Positions 1-9,154 of a DNA stretch of 64,000 bases are shown here, piece by piece. Positions within the stretch are counted from its first letter, which is position 1. The number at the start of each line of letters is the position of its first letter. The DNA lies in assembly GCA_018436855.1 (NCBI GenBank), contig JAHDKO010000048.1, forward strand, positions 1 to 64,000. Reading direction: 5' to 3'. The notes beneath the pieces are model-generated. The model made no database searches, was not told where the DNA came from, and saw only the letters and a program-made list of their open reading frames with translations. The stretch is from Deltaproteobacteria bacterium. GTDB taxonomy: Bacteria; Desulfobacterota; Desulfomonilia; UBA1062. Both the position numbers and the translations under genes were made by a program.

Positions 1-247
1 GAAGGAAGAGGGTGGTCGTCACACGCCGTTTTTCACGGGATATCGTCCGCAGTTTTATTTTCGGACCACGGATGTGACGGGAGACATCAAGCTGCCCGAG
101 GGTGTTGAGATGGTGATGCCCGGGGATAATATCACGATGGACGTGAAGCTCATCCAGCCCATAGCCATGGACGAGGGCCTGAGGTTTGCCATCAGGGAAG
201 GCGGAAGAACCGTCGCCTCCGGCGTCATCGTCAAGGTCATCGAGTAG
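1..247 (+). CDS. tuf: Elongation factor Tu, C-terminal end (partial)
   Basis: The frame opened at base 2 reads as the C-terminal beta-barrel domain of EF-Tu ([20 protein letters not shown], then [20 protein letters not shown]) and ends at TAG 245-247. EF-Tu delivers aminoacyl-tRNA to the ribosome as a GTP complex. Only about 81 residues are in the window; the GTPase domain lies upstream of base 1. It is followed 21 bases later by rpsJ, the usual tuf/S10 junction. The identification is firm, but nothing can be said about the missing N-terminus. Confidence 0.96.
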   Translation, partial: KEEGGRHTPFFTGYRPQFYFRTTDVTGDIKLPEGVEMVMPGDNITMDVKLIQPIAMDEGLRFAIREGGRTVASGVIVKVIE

Positions 248-268
248 CAGGATAGCAGGAGCAAGGAA

Positions 269-577
269 ATGGAGACCCAGAGGATTCGCATACGATTGAA
301 AGGTTTTGACCACAAGTTGATAGACCAGTCCGTTCAGGAAATTGTCGACGCAGCGAGGAGGACCGGAGCACGGGTGGCTGGACCCATCCCTCTTCCGACC
401 AAGATCGAGAAGTACACTGTTCTGCGGTCTCCCCACGTGGATAAGAAATCGAGGGATCAGTTCGAGATCAGGACATTCAAGCGTCTTCTTGATATTCTGG
501 ATCCGACCCAGCAGACCGTGGATTCGCTTATGAAGCTGGATCTTTCTGCAGGCGTTGACGTCGAGATCAAGCTCTAA
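269..577 (+). CDS. rpsJ: 30S ribosomal protein S10
   Basis: A 102-residue protein of normal S10 length and sequence ([20 protein letters not shown] near the N-terminus, [20 protein letters not shown] in the middle). S10 sits in the 30S head and also serves as NusE in antitermination. ATG 269 follows an AGGA-type site. It is the first gene of the S10 operon here, between tuf and rplC. No separate promoter was recognised in the 21-base gap after tuf, so cotranscription with tuf is likely. Confidence 0.98.
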   Translation: METQRIRIRLKGFDHKLIDQSVQEIVDAARRTGARVAGPIPLPTKIEKYTVLRSPHVDKKSRDQFEIRTFKRLLDILDPTQQTVDSLMKLDLSAGVDVEIKL

Positions 578-595
578 GGATGTAGGGAGTTGACA

Positions 596-1225
596 ATGGT
601 TAAGGGGATCTTAGGAAAAAAACTCGGGATGAGCCAGGCCTACAACGACAAGGGCGAGATCGTTCCCGTCACCCTGATTCAGGCCGGACCCTGTTACGTG
701 ATCCAGAAGAAGATCAAGGACACGGACGGTTATGACGCTGTCCAGCTGGGTTTCGGAGCCCGGAAGGAAAAAGGGGTGAACAAGCCCATGAAGGGCCATC
801 AGGCCAAGGCCGGCGCAGGCTATTTCTACCATATCAAGGAAGTGCCCTGCGACGACGTGAGCGCGATCGATGTGGGACAGGAGATCAAGCCCTCCGAGCT
901 GTTCGCCAAGGGAGAGATCATCAAGGTGTGCGGAACCTCCAAGGGAAAAGGATACGCGGGCGTCGTGCGCAGGCACGGCTTCGGCGGTCTGCCCGCTTCT
1001 CACGGTTCCCTGATCCAGAGGGAGACCGGCTCCATCGGCATGCACACCGATCCCGGCGAGGTTTTCAAGGGCAAGAAGATGTCGGGACACCTCGGCGACG
1101 AGAAGGTGACCGTCAGCGGTATCGAGGTGATAGATGTGCGTGACGACGAAAATCTCATCGTGGTAAAGGGCGCTGTACCCGGCTCCCGGGGAAAGCTCGT
1201 CGTACTCAGGAAGCAAGGGGTATAG
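596..1225 (+). CDS. rplC: 50S ribosomal protein L3
   Basis: A 209-residue L3, which binds 23S rRNA and starts 50S assembly. The start is set at ATG 596 (MVKGILGKKLGMSQ) rather than the in-frame TTG at 590, because GGGAG at 584-588 lies seven bases upstream of the ATG and bacterial L3 usually begins with this motif. The central loop that reaches the peptidyl-transferase centre is present (KGKGYAGVVRRHGFGG). Its TAG ends two bases before rplD, so translational coupling is likely. Confidence 0.97.
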   Translation: MVKGILGKKLGMSQAYNDKGEIVPVTLIQAGPCYVIQKKIKDTDGYDAVQLGFGARKEKGVNKPMKGHQAKAGAGYFYHIKEVPCDDVSAIDVGQEIKPSELFAKGEIIKVCGTSKGKGYAGVVRRHGFGGLPASHGSLIQRETGSIGMHTDPGEVFKGKKMSGHLGDEKVTVSGIEVIDVRDDENLIVVKGAVPGSRGKLVVLRKQGV

Positions 1226-1227
1226 TC

Positions 1228-1851
1228 ATGCCGACAGTAGAAGTATACAACATGTCAGGAGAAAAGGTCAGAGAGATCGACCTCGACGATACGGTGTTCG
1301 GGTGCGAGGTCAAGCCGCACCTGCTTCACGATGTAGTCGTGTGGCAGCTCGCCAACCGGAGGGCGGCCACGGCCAAGACCAAGAGCAGAAGCGATGTCTC
1401 GGGCGGCGGAGCGAAACCCTACCGGCAGAAGGGCACGGGAAGGGCGCGCGCCGGAACGAACCGGTCGCCTCTGTGGCGCCACGGCGGTGTGATTTTCGGC
1501 CCCAACGGCAGGAAGTACGGCCCGAAGCTGCCTAAAAAGGTGCGCAACAAGGCCCTGTGCAGCGCTCTGAGCATGAAGCTGCAGGAAAACGTCATGAAGG
1601 TCGTGGATACCATTACCCTGGAGCAGCCCAAGACCAAGCTTTTTGCCGCGGCACTGTCGAGCCTGGGCATGGACAATTCCCTGGTCGTCACGGGCAAGAT
1701 GAATTCGGAAGCGTCTCTGGCGTCGAGAAACCTGAGCTCTGCCAAGATGCTCGACGTGCGGGGCCTGAACGTCTACGACATCCTCAAGTACAAGGGGCTC
1801 GTCCTGGATACGGAAGCGGTCCAGTATATCGAAGAGAGGCTGAAGGGATGA
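1228..1851 (+). CDS. rplD: 50S ribosomal protein L4
   Basis: A 207-residue L4 with the conserved arginine/glycine-rich exit-tunnel loop (GGGAKPYRQKGTGRARAGTN). In enterobacteria L4 autoregulates the S10 operon by binding its leader; that leader is not visible here because the operon seems to be read from tuf. The stop codon overlaps the rplW start (ATGA at 1848-1851), which implies coupled translation. Confidence 0.97.
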   Translation: MPTVEVYNMSGEKVREIDLDDTVFGCEVKPHLLHDVVVWQLANRRAATAKTKSRSDVSGGGAKPYRQKGTGRARAGTNRSPLWRHGGVIFGPNGRKYGPKLPKKVRNKALCSALSMKLQENVMKVVDTITLEQPKTKLFAAALSSLGMDNSLVVTGKMNSEASLASRNLSSAKMLDVRGLNVYDILKYKGLVLDTEAVQYIEERLKG

Positions 1852-2138
1852 AGGACTACACACAGATCATAAAGCGGCCCATCGTGACCGAGAAGGGCAC
1901 CATGCTCCGGCAGCAGGAGAATCAGGTGATCTTCGCCGTGGCCAAATACGCCAACAAGATCGAGATCAAGAAGGCGGTTGAAGAACTCTTTCGCGTGCAT
2001 GTCGAGGACGTGAAGACCATGAACATGAATGGCAAGATCAAACGCTTCGGAATGCACACCTACAAGCGTCCGGACTGGAAAAAGGCCATCGTGACGCTGA
2101 AATCCGGTGAGAGCATCGAGTTCTACGAAGGGGTGTAA
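1848..2138 (+). CDS. rplW: 50S ribosomal protein L23
   Basis: A 96-residue L23 (MKDYTQIIKRPIVTEKGTML). It lies at the polypeptide exit tunnel and is the docking site for trigger factor and SRP. The start ATG at 1848 overlaps the rplD stop by four bases. Longer in-frame extension upstream is an out-of-frame reading of rplD and is rejected. Six bases separate the gene from rplB. Confidence 0.97.
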   Translation: MKDYTQIIKRPIVTEKGTMLRQQENQVIFAVAKYANKIEIKKAVEELFRVHVEDVKTMNMNGKIKRFGMHTYKRPDWKKAIVTLKSGESIEFYEGV

Positions 2139-2144
2139 CTGAAT

Positions 2145-2966
2145 ATGAGCATACGAAATTTCAAACCGACATCGGCCGGCAAACGGTCCATGAGCGTGTC
2201 CACCTTCGAGGAGGTCACGCAGACGGAACCGGAAAAGTCGTTGACCGTCTCCTTAAGGAGAAAGGGCGGGCGCAACAATCTGGGCAGGATCACCGTCAGG
2301 CATCAGGGCGGCGGCCACCGGAGGCTCTACCGCATCATCGACTTCAAGCGCGACAAGACAGGCGTTCCGGGGAAGGTCATGACGATCGAGTACGATCCGA
2401 ATCGCTCCGCCCGGATCTCCCTGATCCAGTATGCGGACGGCGAGAAGAGATATATCCTCTGGCCCGACGGACTGGCCGTGGGCAGCACGATCATGGCGGC
2501 CGGCGACGCCGATATCAGGCCGGGCAACGTCTTGCCGCTGAAGAACGTGCCGCTGGGCACCCAGGTCCACAACGTGGAGTTCAGGCCGGGCAAGGGCGGT
2601 CAGCTCATCAGGTCCGCCGGCACTTACGCCCAGGTGCTCGCGAAGGAAGGCGGCTACGTGCAGCTCAAGATGCCCTCGGGCGAGGTCCGCAAGATCTTTG
2701 CCGAGTGCAAGGCCACCGTCGGCCAGGTGGGCAATGTCAGCCATTCCAACATCAGCATCGGCAAGGCGGGCAGGAGCCGCTGGCTGGGCATCAGGCCCAC
2801 GGTCCGCGGCGTTGCCATGAACCCGGTCGATCATCCGCACGGCGGCGGTGAAGGAAGGGTGAAGGGGAACCACCCGGTTACCCCGTGGGGTATCTCCACG
2901 AAGGGTCACAAGACACGCAAACGGGTGAAGGATTCAGACAAGCATATCGTAAAGAGGAGGAAGTAA
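2145..2966 (+). CDS. rplB: 50S ribosomal protein L2
   Basis: A 273-residue L2 of standard length, needed for subunit association and peptidyl-transferase assembly. The C-terminal signature [14 protein letters not shown], including the histidine known to be important for activity, is intact, followed by the basic tail KRRK. It sits between rplW and rpsS in the canonical order. Confidence 0.98.
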   Translation: MSIRNFKPTSAGKRSMSVSTFEEVTQTEPEKSLTVSLRRKGGRNNLGRITVRHQGGGHRRLYRIIDFKRDKTGVPGKVMTIEYDPNRSARISLIQYADGEKRYILWPDGLAVGSTIMAAGDADIRPGNVLPLKNVPLGTQVHNVEFRPGKGGQLIRSAGTYAQVLAKEGGYVQLKMPSGEVRKIFAECKATVGQVGNVSHSNISIGKAGRSRWLGIRPTVRGVAMNPVDHPHGGGEGRVKGNHPVTPWGISTKGHKTRKRVKDSDKHIVKRRK

Positions 2967-2970
2967 GCCC

Positions 2971-3252
2971 ATGTCCCGTTCATTGAAAAAAGGGCCTTTC
3001 GTAGACGACCATCTGCTCAAGAAGGTATTGCAGGCTCAGGATGCCGGGAGCCGCAAGGTGATCAAAACCTGGTCGCGCAGGTCCACCATCCTCCCGGAGT
3101 TCGTCGGGCTTACCTTTGCCGTTCATAATGGAAAGAAATTCGTTCCAGTCTATGTGACCGAGGAAATGATCGGTCACAAGCTCGGAGAGTTTTCCCCCAC
3201 CCGGACGTTCTTCGGACACGCCGCGGACCGGAAATCTCAGAGAAGGGGGTAG
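2971..3252 (+). CDS. rpsS: 30S ribosomal protein S19
   Basis: A 93-residue S19 ([39 protein letters not shown]), a head protein that pairs with S13 next to the A site. Four bases separate it from rplB and four from rplV. Sequence and length are ordinary for the family. Confidence 0.97.
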   Translation: MSRSLKKGPFVDDHLLKKVLQAQDAGSRKVIKTWSRRSTILPEFVGLTFAVHNGKKFVPVYVTEEMIGHKLGEFSPTRTFFGHAADRKSQRRG

Positions 3253-3256
3253 AGAG

Positions 3257-3589
3257 ATGGAGTCGAGGGCAGTATTGCGACATACCCGGGTTTCTCCCCA
3301 GAAGACGAGGCTCGTTGCCGATCAGGTGCGGAACAAGCCCATCGCCGATGCCTTGAGGATGCTCAATCTCATGGGAACCAAGCGGGCGCGCATCATCGCC
3401 AAGGTGCTGAATTCGGCCGTTGCGAACGCCATGAACACCGGGATGATGGACGTCGACAACCTCTACGTCAAGTCGATCCAGATCGACGGCGGCGCGATGC
3501 TCAAGCGGTTCCGGCCCCGCGCCCAGGGGAGAGCGACCAGGATACTGAAGAGAACCAGCCATATCGCTGTAGTGCTTGACGAGTTATAG
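3257..3589 (+). CDS. rplV: 50S ribosomal protein L22
   Basis: A 110-residue L22 whose extended hairpin lines the exit tunnel (RFRPRAQGRATRILKRTSHI). The N-terminus has the usual VSPQKTRLVADQVR motif. ATG 3257 is preceded by a GGGGG/GAG-type site overlapping the rpsS end. Nothing is unusual. Confidence 0.97.
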   Translation: MESRAVLRHTRVSPQKTRLVADQVRNKPIADALRMLNLMGTKRARIIAKVLNSAVANAMNTGMMDVDNLYVKSIQIDGGAMLKRFRPRAQGRATRILKRTSHIAVVLDEL

Positions 3590-3606
3590 GAAAGGGGTAT
3601 CACACA

Positions 3607-4257
3607 GTGGGACAAAAGATACATCCATACGGATTTCGGCTCGGGGTGACCAAGGACTGGAAAGCCAAGTGGTACGCCGAGAAGGGTTTCGGCGAGCTCT
3701 TTGTTGAGGACCGGAAGATCCGGGACTTCATTACGAAGAACCTGAGCCACGCCGGCATTTCGAACATCATCATCGAGCGTGCCGCCAACAAGGTGAAGCT
3801 GGTGATCTTCACCGGCAGGCCGGGGCTGGTGATCGGCCGCAAGGGCCAGGGCGCGGAGCAGCTCAAGAAAGATCTCTCCAAGTTCGTTGACAAGGATATC
3901 ATGCTTGAGATCAAGGAAGTGCGCCGGCCCGAGACCGATGCCCAGATCATCGCCGACGGGATCGCCAACCAGCTCGAACGACGCGTCGCCTACCGCCGCG
4001 CCTTGAAGCGTGCCGTCACCCAGGCCATGAGGATGGGAGCGCAGGGCATCAAGGTCGCCGCCGCAGGCCGGCTTGCAGGGGCCGAGATAGCCCGGCAGGA
4101 GTGGTACCGCGAGGGCAGGGTCCCGCTGCACACCTTGAGAAGCGATGTGGACTACGGGTTTTCACAGGCCTATACCATGTACGGTGTAATCGGCGTGAAG
4201 GTCTGGGTCTTCCACGGCGAGATCGTGGCGAAGAAGCAGGATGAGGCAAGTGCATAA
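3607..4257 (+). CDS. rpsC: 30S ribosomal protein S3
   Basis: A 216-residue S3 starting at GTG 3607 after an AAGGGG site (MGQKIHPYGFRLGV). The KH RNA-binding domain with its VIGRKG loop lies at about residues 60-90 (TGRPGLVIGRKGQGAEQL). S3 lines the mRNA entry channel and contributes to helicase activity of the 30S subunit. Gene order and length are normal. Confidence 0.97.
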   Translation: MGQKIHPYGFRLGVTKDWKAKWYAEKGFGELFVEDRKIRDFITKNLSHAGISNIIIERAANKVKLVIFTGRPGLVIGRKGQGAEQLKKDLSKFVDKDIMLEIKEVRRPETDAQIIADGIANQLERRVAYRRALKRAVTQAMRMGAQGIKVAAAGRLAGAEIARQEWYREGRVPLHTLRSDVDYGFSQAYTMYGVIGVKVWVFHGEIVAKKQDEASA

Positions 4258-4269
4258 GGGAGACACGTC

Positions 4270-4695
4270 ATGTTGATGCCAAACAAAGTCAAACACAGAA
4301 AGGTACATCGCGGGCGCATGAAGGGAAGCCCGGAGAAGGGGTCCAGGGTGTCCTTCGGGAGCTACGGCCTCCAGTCTCTGGAGCCCCAGTGGGTTACCGC
4401 CCGGCAGATCGAGGCAGCCCGTATCGCGATCACCAGATATATCAAGCGCGGCGGAAAGGTGTGGATCCGGGTCTTCCCGGACAAACCCATCACCAAGAAG
4501 CCGGCTGAAACGAGAATGGGCAAGGGCAAGGGTGCGCCTGAAGAGTGGGTGGCGGTGGTCAAGCCGGGGAGGATTCTCTTCGAGATCGACGGCGTGAGCC
4601 ACGAGCTGGCCCAGGAGGCATTCCGCCTTGCTTCGCACAAGCTGCCGCTCAAGACGGCGTTCGTAGTTCGGGAGGGAATCCATGAAGTCGAGTGA
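4270..4695 (+). CDS. rplP: 50S ribosomal protein L16
   Basis: A 141-residue L16 that contacts the A- and P-site tRNA region of the 50S subunit. The start at ATG 4270 gives [15 protein letters not shown], matching the usual MLxP beginning of the family, so the second ATG (4276) is not preferred. The conserved [11 protein letters not shown] segment is present. The 3' end overlaps the rpmC start by 14 bases. Confidence 0.96.
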   Translation: MLMPNKVKHRKVHRGRMKGSPEKGSRVSFGSYGLQSLEPQWVTARQIEAARIAITRYIKRGGKVWIRVFPDKPITKKPAETRMGKGKGAPEEWVAVVKPGRILFEIDGVSHELAQEAFRLASHKLPLKTAFVVREGIHEVE

Positions 4696-4870
4696 ACTGC
4701 GTGAAAAGACCGTCCAGGATCTCGGTGAACTGAAAAACAAACTCTCCCGCGACCTCATGAACAACCGCTTCAGAAACATGACCGGCCAGCTCGAGAAGAA
4801 GAGCGTGATCATGAAACTCCGCCGGGATATCGCAAGGGTGAATACCATCATCCGGGAGAAGGTGAAATGA
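4682..4870 (+). CDS. rpmC: 50S ribosomal protein L29
   Basis: A 62-residue two-helix protein ([20 protein letters not shown]) located at the exit tunnel next to L23. It overlaps rplP at its 5' end and the rpsQ start at its 3' end (ATGA at 4867-4870), so all three are probably translationally coupled. Confidence 0.96.
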   Translation: MKSSELREKTVQDLGELKNKLSRDLMNNRFRNMTGQLEKKSVIMKLRRDIARVNTIIREKVK

Positions 4871-5124
4871 CGGACAAGTCCATAAAACACGAGTTAGTGG
4901 GCACGATCACCAGCGACAAGATGGACAAGACGGTTGTGGTGACAGTGGAGAGATTGGAGAAGCATCCTGTTTTCCAGAAGTACATCCGGAGAAGGACCAA
5001 GTTCAAGGCCCACGACGAGAAGAATGCGTGCAGAGAGGGCGACAAGGTGGTGATCCGCGAGTGCAGACCCTTGAGCAAGGACAAGTGCTGGAGGGTCGTG
5101 AATATTCTGGAGAGGCAGGAGTAG
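4867..5124 (+). CDS. rpsQ: 30S ribosomal protein S17
   Basis: An 85-residue S17 with an OB fold (VGTITSDKMDKTVVVTVER, then KYIRRRTKFKAHDE). It binds 16S rRNA early in assembly. The ATG overlaps the rpmC stop. A 23-base gap follows before rplN, the conventional boundary between the S10 and spc operons. No terminator is seen there, so the clusters may be continuous. Confidence 0.97.
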   Translation: MTDKSIKHELVGTITSDKMDKTVVVTVERLEKHPVFQKYIRRRTKFKAHDEKNACREGDKVVIRECRPLSKDKCWRVVNILERQE

Positions 5125-5147
5125 GTGCATAAGGCTGGAGGCGAGCG

Positions 5148-5516
5148 ATGATTCAGCAACAGACAAGGCTCAAGGTTGCAGACAACTCTGGGGCGAAAGA
5201 GGTGATGTGCATCAAGGTGTTGGGCGGCTCCAGAAGGAGATACGCCTCGCTGGGCGACATCATTGTGGCGAGTGTGAAGGAAGCCATCCCCCATTCCAAG
5301 GTGAAGAAGGGCGATGTGGTGAAGTGCGTGGTGGTCAGAACCAAGAGAACCCACAAGCGGGGCGACGGTTCTTCCATCCGGTTCGACGAGAATTCGGCCG
5401 TTATTCTGAACAACCAGAATGAGCCTGTCGGAACACGCATATTCGGTCCGGTTGCACGGGAGCTGCGGGCAAAGAACTTCATGAAGATCGTGTCCCTTGC
5501 CCCCGAGGTACTCTAA
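5148..5516 (+). CDS. rplN: 50S ribosomal protein L14
   Basis: A 122-residue L14 ([20 protein letters not shown]), the usual first gene of the spc group. It binds 23S rRNA and forms part of the intersubunit bridge with 16S helix 14. GGAGGCGAGCG precedes ATG 5148. Length and motifs are standard. Confidence 0.98.
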   Translation: MIQQQTRLKVADNSGAKEVMCIKVLGGSRRRYASLGDIIVASVKEAIPHSKVKKGDVVKCVVVRTKRTHKRGDGSSIRFDENSAVILNNQNEPVGTRIFGPVARELRAKNFMKIVSLAPEVL

Positions 5517-5530
5517 ACGAGGTGAGACAG

Positions 5531-5860
5531 ATGGCGAAACGTGCATTGGAAAGAATAAAGAAAGGCGACACCGTGGTCGTGCTCGCCGGCAAGAACAAAG
5601 GCCGGCAGGGCCAGGTGCTCAGGACCGTGAGCAAGAAAAACCGGGTGTTCGTCGAGCGGGTGAACATGATCAAGCGCCACCAGAAGCCTACCCAGACCTC
5701 CCAGGGGGGGATCGTCGAGAAGGAAGCGAGCATCCATGCCTCCAACGTCGCTCCTGTGTGCCCCAAATGCAACAAAGGGGTGAGGATCGGCTTCAAGATC
5801 CACGAGGACGGAACGAAAGTGCGCGTCTGCAGGAAGTGCGGCGAAGAACTGGACAAATGA
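5531..5860 (+). CDS. rplX: 50S ribosomal protein L24
   Basis: A 109-residue L24, an assembly-initiator protein with an N-terminal KOW motif ([20 protein letters not shown]). The C-terminal extension carries two CxxC pairs (CPKC and CRKC, about residues 77-101), the ribbon-like tail found in many bacteria. Start ATG 5531 is preferred over GTG 5522 because GAGGTGA at 5519-5525 is correctly spaced for the ATG and occupies the GTG itself. Confidence 0.96.
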   Translation: MAKRALERIKKGDTVVVLAGKNKGRQGQVLRTVSKKNRVFVERVNMIKRHQKPTQTSQGGIVEKEASIHASNVAPVCPKCNKGVRIGFKIHEDGTKVRVCRKCGEELDK

Positions 5861-5870
5861 GGGAGAGGCA

Positions 5871-6410
5871 ATGGCAAGGCTGAAGGAATACTACGAAAAG
5901 GAAATCGTCCCCGGGCTCGTCAAGGAGTTCGGGTATACCAATATCAACCGGGTGCCCAGGGTACAGAAGATCGTGATCAACATGGGGCTCGGCGAGGCGG
6001 TGCAGGACGTGAAGGTGATCGACAAGGCAGTGAACGAGCTCATGCTCATCTCGGGTCAGAGGCCGGTGGTCACCAAGGCCAGGAAATCGATCGCGTCGTT
6101 CAAGCTCAGAGAGGGCATGCCCATCGGGTGCATGGTGACCCTGCGCGGACAGCGGATGTACGAGTTCCTGGACAAGCTGATCAACGCGGTGCTCCCCCGC
6201 GTGAGAGACTTCCGCGGCATTTCGCCCAAGGGCTTCGACGGCCGCGGCAACTACACGCTCGGCCTCGGAGATCAGTCCGTGTTCCCGGAGGTCGAGTACG
6301 ATTCCATTGACAAGACAAGGGGAATGAATATAACGGTGGTCACCACCGCAGGCACCGACGACGAGAGCCGGAGCCTGCTCAGTGCATTTGGCATGCCGTT
6401 CAGGAGATAA
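5871..6410 (+). CDS. rplE: 50S ribosomal protein L5
   Basis: A 179-residue L5, the 5S rRNA-binding protein of the central protuberance. Family motifs [37 protein letters not shown] and the final GMPFRR are present. GGGAGAGGCA precedes the ATG. Ten bases separate it from rplX and twelve from rpsZ. Confidence 0.98.
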   Translation: MARLKEYYEKEIVPGLVKEFGYTNINRVPRVQKIVINMGLGEAVQDVKVIDKAVNELMLISGQRPVVTKARKSIASFKLREGMPIGCMVTLRGQRMYEFLDKLINAVLPRVRDFRGISPKGFDGRGNYTLGLGDQSVFPEVEYDSIDKTRGMNITVVTTAGTDDESRSLLSAFGMPFRR

Positions 6411-6422
6411 GCGGGAGAGGTT

Positions 6423-6608
6423 ATGGCGAAGAAATCAATGATAGCGAAACAGAAGAGGCCGGGTAAATTCAAGGTCAGGGAGTACAATCGCTGCATGCTG
6501 TGCGGCAGGCCGCACGCATATTACCGGAAGTTCGGAATCTGCAGGATTTGCCTGAGAAACTATGCAATGAGAGGCGAGATTCCCGGCCTCAAAAAATCAA
6601 GCTGGTAG
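6423..6608 (+). CDS. rpsZ: 30S ribosomal protein S14, zinc-binding type
   Basis: A 61-residue short S14 with a CxxC...CxxC zinc ribbon ([20 protein letters not shown], residues 24-43). This is the C-plus form; zinc-independent paralogues are about 100 residues long and lack the cysteines. It sits in its normal place between rplE and rpsH. Confidence 0.97.
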   Translation: MAKKSMIAKQKRPGKFKVREYNRCMLCGRPHAYYRKFGICRICLRNYAMRGEIPGLKKSSW

Positions 6609-6619
6609 AGGTGTAAAGG

Positions 6620-7012
6620 ATGCATACCGATCCCATTGCCGATATGATCACCAGGATCAAGAACGGCGCCCAGGCGTCGAAGGAAAGTGTCGATATACCC
6701 GCTTCACGCGTGAAGCTCGATATCCTCGATATCCTCATGAAAGAGGGCTATATCAAGGGCTTCAAGGTCATCGACGACGGAAAGCAGGGCCTGATCCGGG
6801 TCAATCTGAAGTATTTTAACGCCAAGCACGTCATTACGGATATCAGGCGGGTATCGAAGCCCGGACGCAGGATCTACCGGAAGGCGGACGATATCCAGCA
6901 GGTGAGGAGAGGACTCGGAGTCTCCATTGTGAGCACCTCCCGGGGGATTATGACCGACCGCAAGGCCAAGGCCAACAACGTGGGCGGCGAGGAACTACTG
7001 AGAGTCTGGTGA
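6620..7012 (+). CDS. rpsH: 30S ribosomal protein S8
   Basis: A 130-residue S8 (MHTDPIADMITRIKNGAQAS; C-terminal SIVSTSRGIMTDRKA). It is a primary 16S rRNA binder, and in E. coli it is the translational repressor of the spc operon through a site in the rplE mRNA. Whether this regulation occurs here cannot be read from the sequence. Length and context are normal. Confidence 0.97.
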   Translation: MHTDPIADMITRIKNGAQASKESVDIPASRVKLDILDILMKEGYIKGFKVIDDGKQGLIRVNLKYFNAKHVITDIRRVSKPGRRIYRKADDIQQVRRGLGVSIVSTSRGIMTDRKAKANNVGGEELLRVW

Positions 7013-7023
7013 GGAGTTGATCG

Positions 7024-7566
7024 ATGTCTAGAATTGGAAAAATGCCCATTCCCATCCCCAAGGGGGTGACGGTAACCATAAGCGACGGCACCATTCGCGT
7101 AAAGGGTCCCAAGGGCGAGCTGAGCAGGAAACTCGTTGGGAACCTTGACCTCAAGATCGAGGACGACACCCTGCTCTTCACGACAAGAGACGATGAAACC
7201 CAGACGCAGGCATACCACGGGCTCATGAGGACGCTCACGAACAACATGGTGGTCGGCGTCACCGAGGGATTTGCCAAAAAGCTCAAGATCGTGGGCGTGG
7301 GATACCGGGCCGAGATGAAGGGCAACACGCTGGTGCTGAACGTGGGCTATTCGAATCCGGTCGAATATCCTCTGCCCCAGAGCGTGAGCGGCACCGTGTC
7401 CAAGGACGGGGTGATCGAGCTCACCAGCATCGACAAGGAGCTCGTGGGCGACATTGCGGCCCGTATCCGGAAGATTCGCAAGCCCGACGCATACAAGGGC
7501 AAGGGCATCCGCTACATCGACGAGGTGGTGCGGCTCAAGCCTGGCAAGAGCGCTGCAAAGGGCTAA
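7024..7566 (+). CDS. rplF: 50S ribosomal protein L6
   Basis: A 180-residue L6 with two tandem L6 folds. The C-terminal signature KPDAYKGKGIRYIDEVVRLK is intact. L6 binds near the sarcin-ricin loop. ATG 7024 follows a GAGG site that overlaps the end of rpsH. Confidence 0.97.
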   Translation: MSRIGKMPIPIPKGVTVTISDGTIRVKGPKGELSRKLVGNLDLKIEDDTLLFTTRDDETQTQAYHGLMRTLTNNMVVGVTEGFAKKLKIVGVGYRAEMKGNTLVLNVGYSNPVEYPLPQSVSGTVSKDGVIELTSIDKELVGDIAARIRKIRKPDAYKGKGIRYIDEVVRLKPGKSAAKG

Positions 7567-7600
7567 TGCTTTTATTGTCAAAGGGTAAGGAGAAATCGAA

Positions 7601-7960
7601 GTGAGTAAGAACGTCAAGGAAGCTCGTGAATATCGGAAGGGACGGATCCGCAAGAAGGTGCACGGCACGCCCGAGAGGCTGCGCCTGAGCGTGTATCGCG
7701 GGAACACGAATATCTACGGCCAGATCATCGACGATACCAAGGGCGTGACCCTGGTGGCCGCGTCATCCCTGAGTCCCGAGCTCAAGGGCAAGGTCAAGGG
7801 TTTCACCGTCGAGACCGCCAAACAGGTGGGCGAGCTTCTGGCTCAGAAGGCGAAAGAGGCGGGCATCGAACACGTCGTGTTCGACCGCGGCGGATACAGA
7901 TATCACGGCAAGGTCAAGGCCCTTTCGGAGGGTGCACGGTCCGGCGGACTGAAGTTCTAA
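7601..7960 (+). CDS. rplR: 50S ribosomal protein L18
   Basis: A 119-residue L18, a 5S rRNA-binding protein. GTG 7601 is the start, preceded by AAGGAG about eight bases upstream. The C-terminal [20 protein letters not shown] block is the family hallmark. The 34-base gap after rplF is the widest in this stretch and shows no terminator. Confidence 0.96.
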   Translation: MSKNVKEAREYRKGRIRKKVHGTPERLRLSVYRGNTNIYGQIIDDTKGVTLVAASSLSPELKGKVKGFTVETAKQVGELLAQKAKEAGIEHVVFDRGGYRYHGKVKALSEGARSGGLKF

Positions 7961-7976
7961 GGTAAGGAGATAAGCG

Positions 7977-8489
7977 TTGGCTAGGGTAAACAGAGAAAGC
8001 TTTGTTGAAGAGTCCGAGCAGTTAATAGATAAGGTGGTGTATATCAACCGCGTCGCCAAGGTCGTAAAAGGCGGCAAGCGGTTCCGTTTCAGCGCGCTGG
8101 TGGTCGTGGGCGACGGAAACGGTCGTGTGGGCCATGGGATCGGAAAGGCGAAGGAAGTAGCCACGAGCATCCGCAAGGGGTTCGAGGTGGCGAAGAAGAC
8201 CATGGTGCCTGTTTCCATCATCAAAGGCACGGTTCCCCATGCCATTGTCGGCGAGTTCGGCTCATCCAAGGTGGTTCTCAAGCCGGCTCCTCCCGGTACC
8301 GGCGTCATCGCCGGCAACGCGGTCAGGGCAGTCCTGGAAGCGGCCGGCGTCAAAAACGTGGTGGCCAAGACCCTGGGCTCCCGGAATCATAACAACGTCA
8401 TCCGGGCGACCTTCGATGCCCTGCTCAGCATGGAGACAAGGGAATCGGTCGAGGCCAAGCGGGGGATCTCCCTGAGACCTGCGAAGTGA
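7977..8489 (+). CDS. rpsE: 30S ribosomal protein S5
   Basis: A 170-residue S5, important for decoding fidelity. The start is TTG 7977 with AAGGAG upstream. The N-terminal double-stranded-RNA-binding-like part contains VVVGDGNGRVGHGIGKAKEV, and the C-terminal part GVKNVVAKTLGSRNHNNVIR is standard. The next gene begins 26 bases downstream. Confidence 0.97.
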   Translation: MARVNRESFVEESEQLIDKVVYINRVAKVVKGGKRFRFSALVVVGDGNGRVGHGIGKAKEVATSIRKGFEVAKKTMVPVSIIKGTVPHAIVGEFGSSKVVLKPAPPGTGVIAGNAVRAVLEAAGVKNVVAKTLGSRNHNNVIRATFDALLSMETRESVEAKRGISLRPAK

Positions 8490-8515
8490 TTTTCAAGGAA
8501 GCGAGGATAATTACA

Positions 8516-8698
8516 GTGGCTGATAAGATCAAGGTAACACTGAGCCGGTCGGTAATCGGCAGCACAAAGGATCAGAAGGAGACGGTCAAGGCACTCGGCC
8601 TGAAAAGGCGCGGAAGGTCGGCGATACTGCCCGACAACGCAGCGACGAGGGGTGCCATCAGAAAGGTCTCGCACCTGCTTTCCTGGGAGGAGCAATAA
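8516..8698 (+). CDS. rpmD: 50S ribosomal protein L30
   Basis: A 60-residue L30 starting at GTG 8516 (VADKIKVTLSRSVIGSTKDQ) with GCGAGGA eight bases upstream. An in-frame GTG at 8486 overlapping the rpsE stop would add ten residues that are absent from ordinary L30 proteins, so it is rejected. The conserved GLKRRGRSAILPDNAATRG segment follows. Confidence 0.95.
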   Translation: MADKIKVTLSRSVIGSTKDQKETVKALGLKRRGRSAILPDNAATRGAIRKVSHLLSWEEQ

Positions 8699-8700
8699 TC

Positions 8701-9144
8701 ATGATCAATCTGTCAAACCTGAAGCCGGCTCCCGGCTCCAGAAAGAAGACCAAGCGCCTGGGCAGGGGAGACGCAACCGGCCAGGGCGGAACGAGCGGCC
8801 GGGGCCACAAGGGCCAGAAGGCCAGGTCGGGCGGCAAGGTTCCCGCATGGTTCGAAGGCGGACAGATGCCCATCTACCGCAGGCTTCCCAAGAGAGGGTT
8901 CAAGAACCCCTTCCGGAAGGAGTATGCGGTGATCAACGTTCAGGATCTCGCCCGCTTCGAGCCGGGAAGCGTGGTGGATATCGCGGCCCTCAGAGAGAGG
9001 GGAATGATCCGGTCTACGGATACGGCCGTAAAGCTGCTGGCCGAGGGTGAGATCACCGTGGCGCTGACCGTGAAGCTGGACAAGGCCTCTCAGGCCGCAC
9101 TCGAGAAGATCCGCAGTGCCGGCGGCACCTTCGAGACACTGTAA
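8701..9144 (+). CDS. rplO: 50S ribosomal protein L15
   Basis: A 147-residue L15 with the long basic glycine-rich N-terminal arm (GRGDATGQGGTSGRGHKGQK) followed by the globular domain. It starts two bases after the rpmD stop and ends ten bases before secY, so coupling within the spc operon is likely. Confidence 0.97.
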   Translation: MINLSNLKPAPGSRKKTKRLGRGDATGQGGTSGRGHKGQKARSGGKVPAWFEGGQMPIYRRLPKRGFKNPFRKEYAVINVQDLARFEPGSVVDIAALRERGMIRSTDTAVKLLAEGEITVALTVKLDKASQAALEKIRSAGGTFETL

Positions 9145-9154
9145 GGAGTGATAC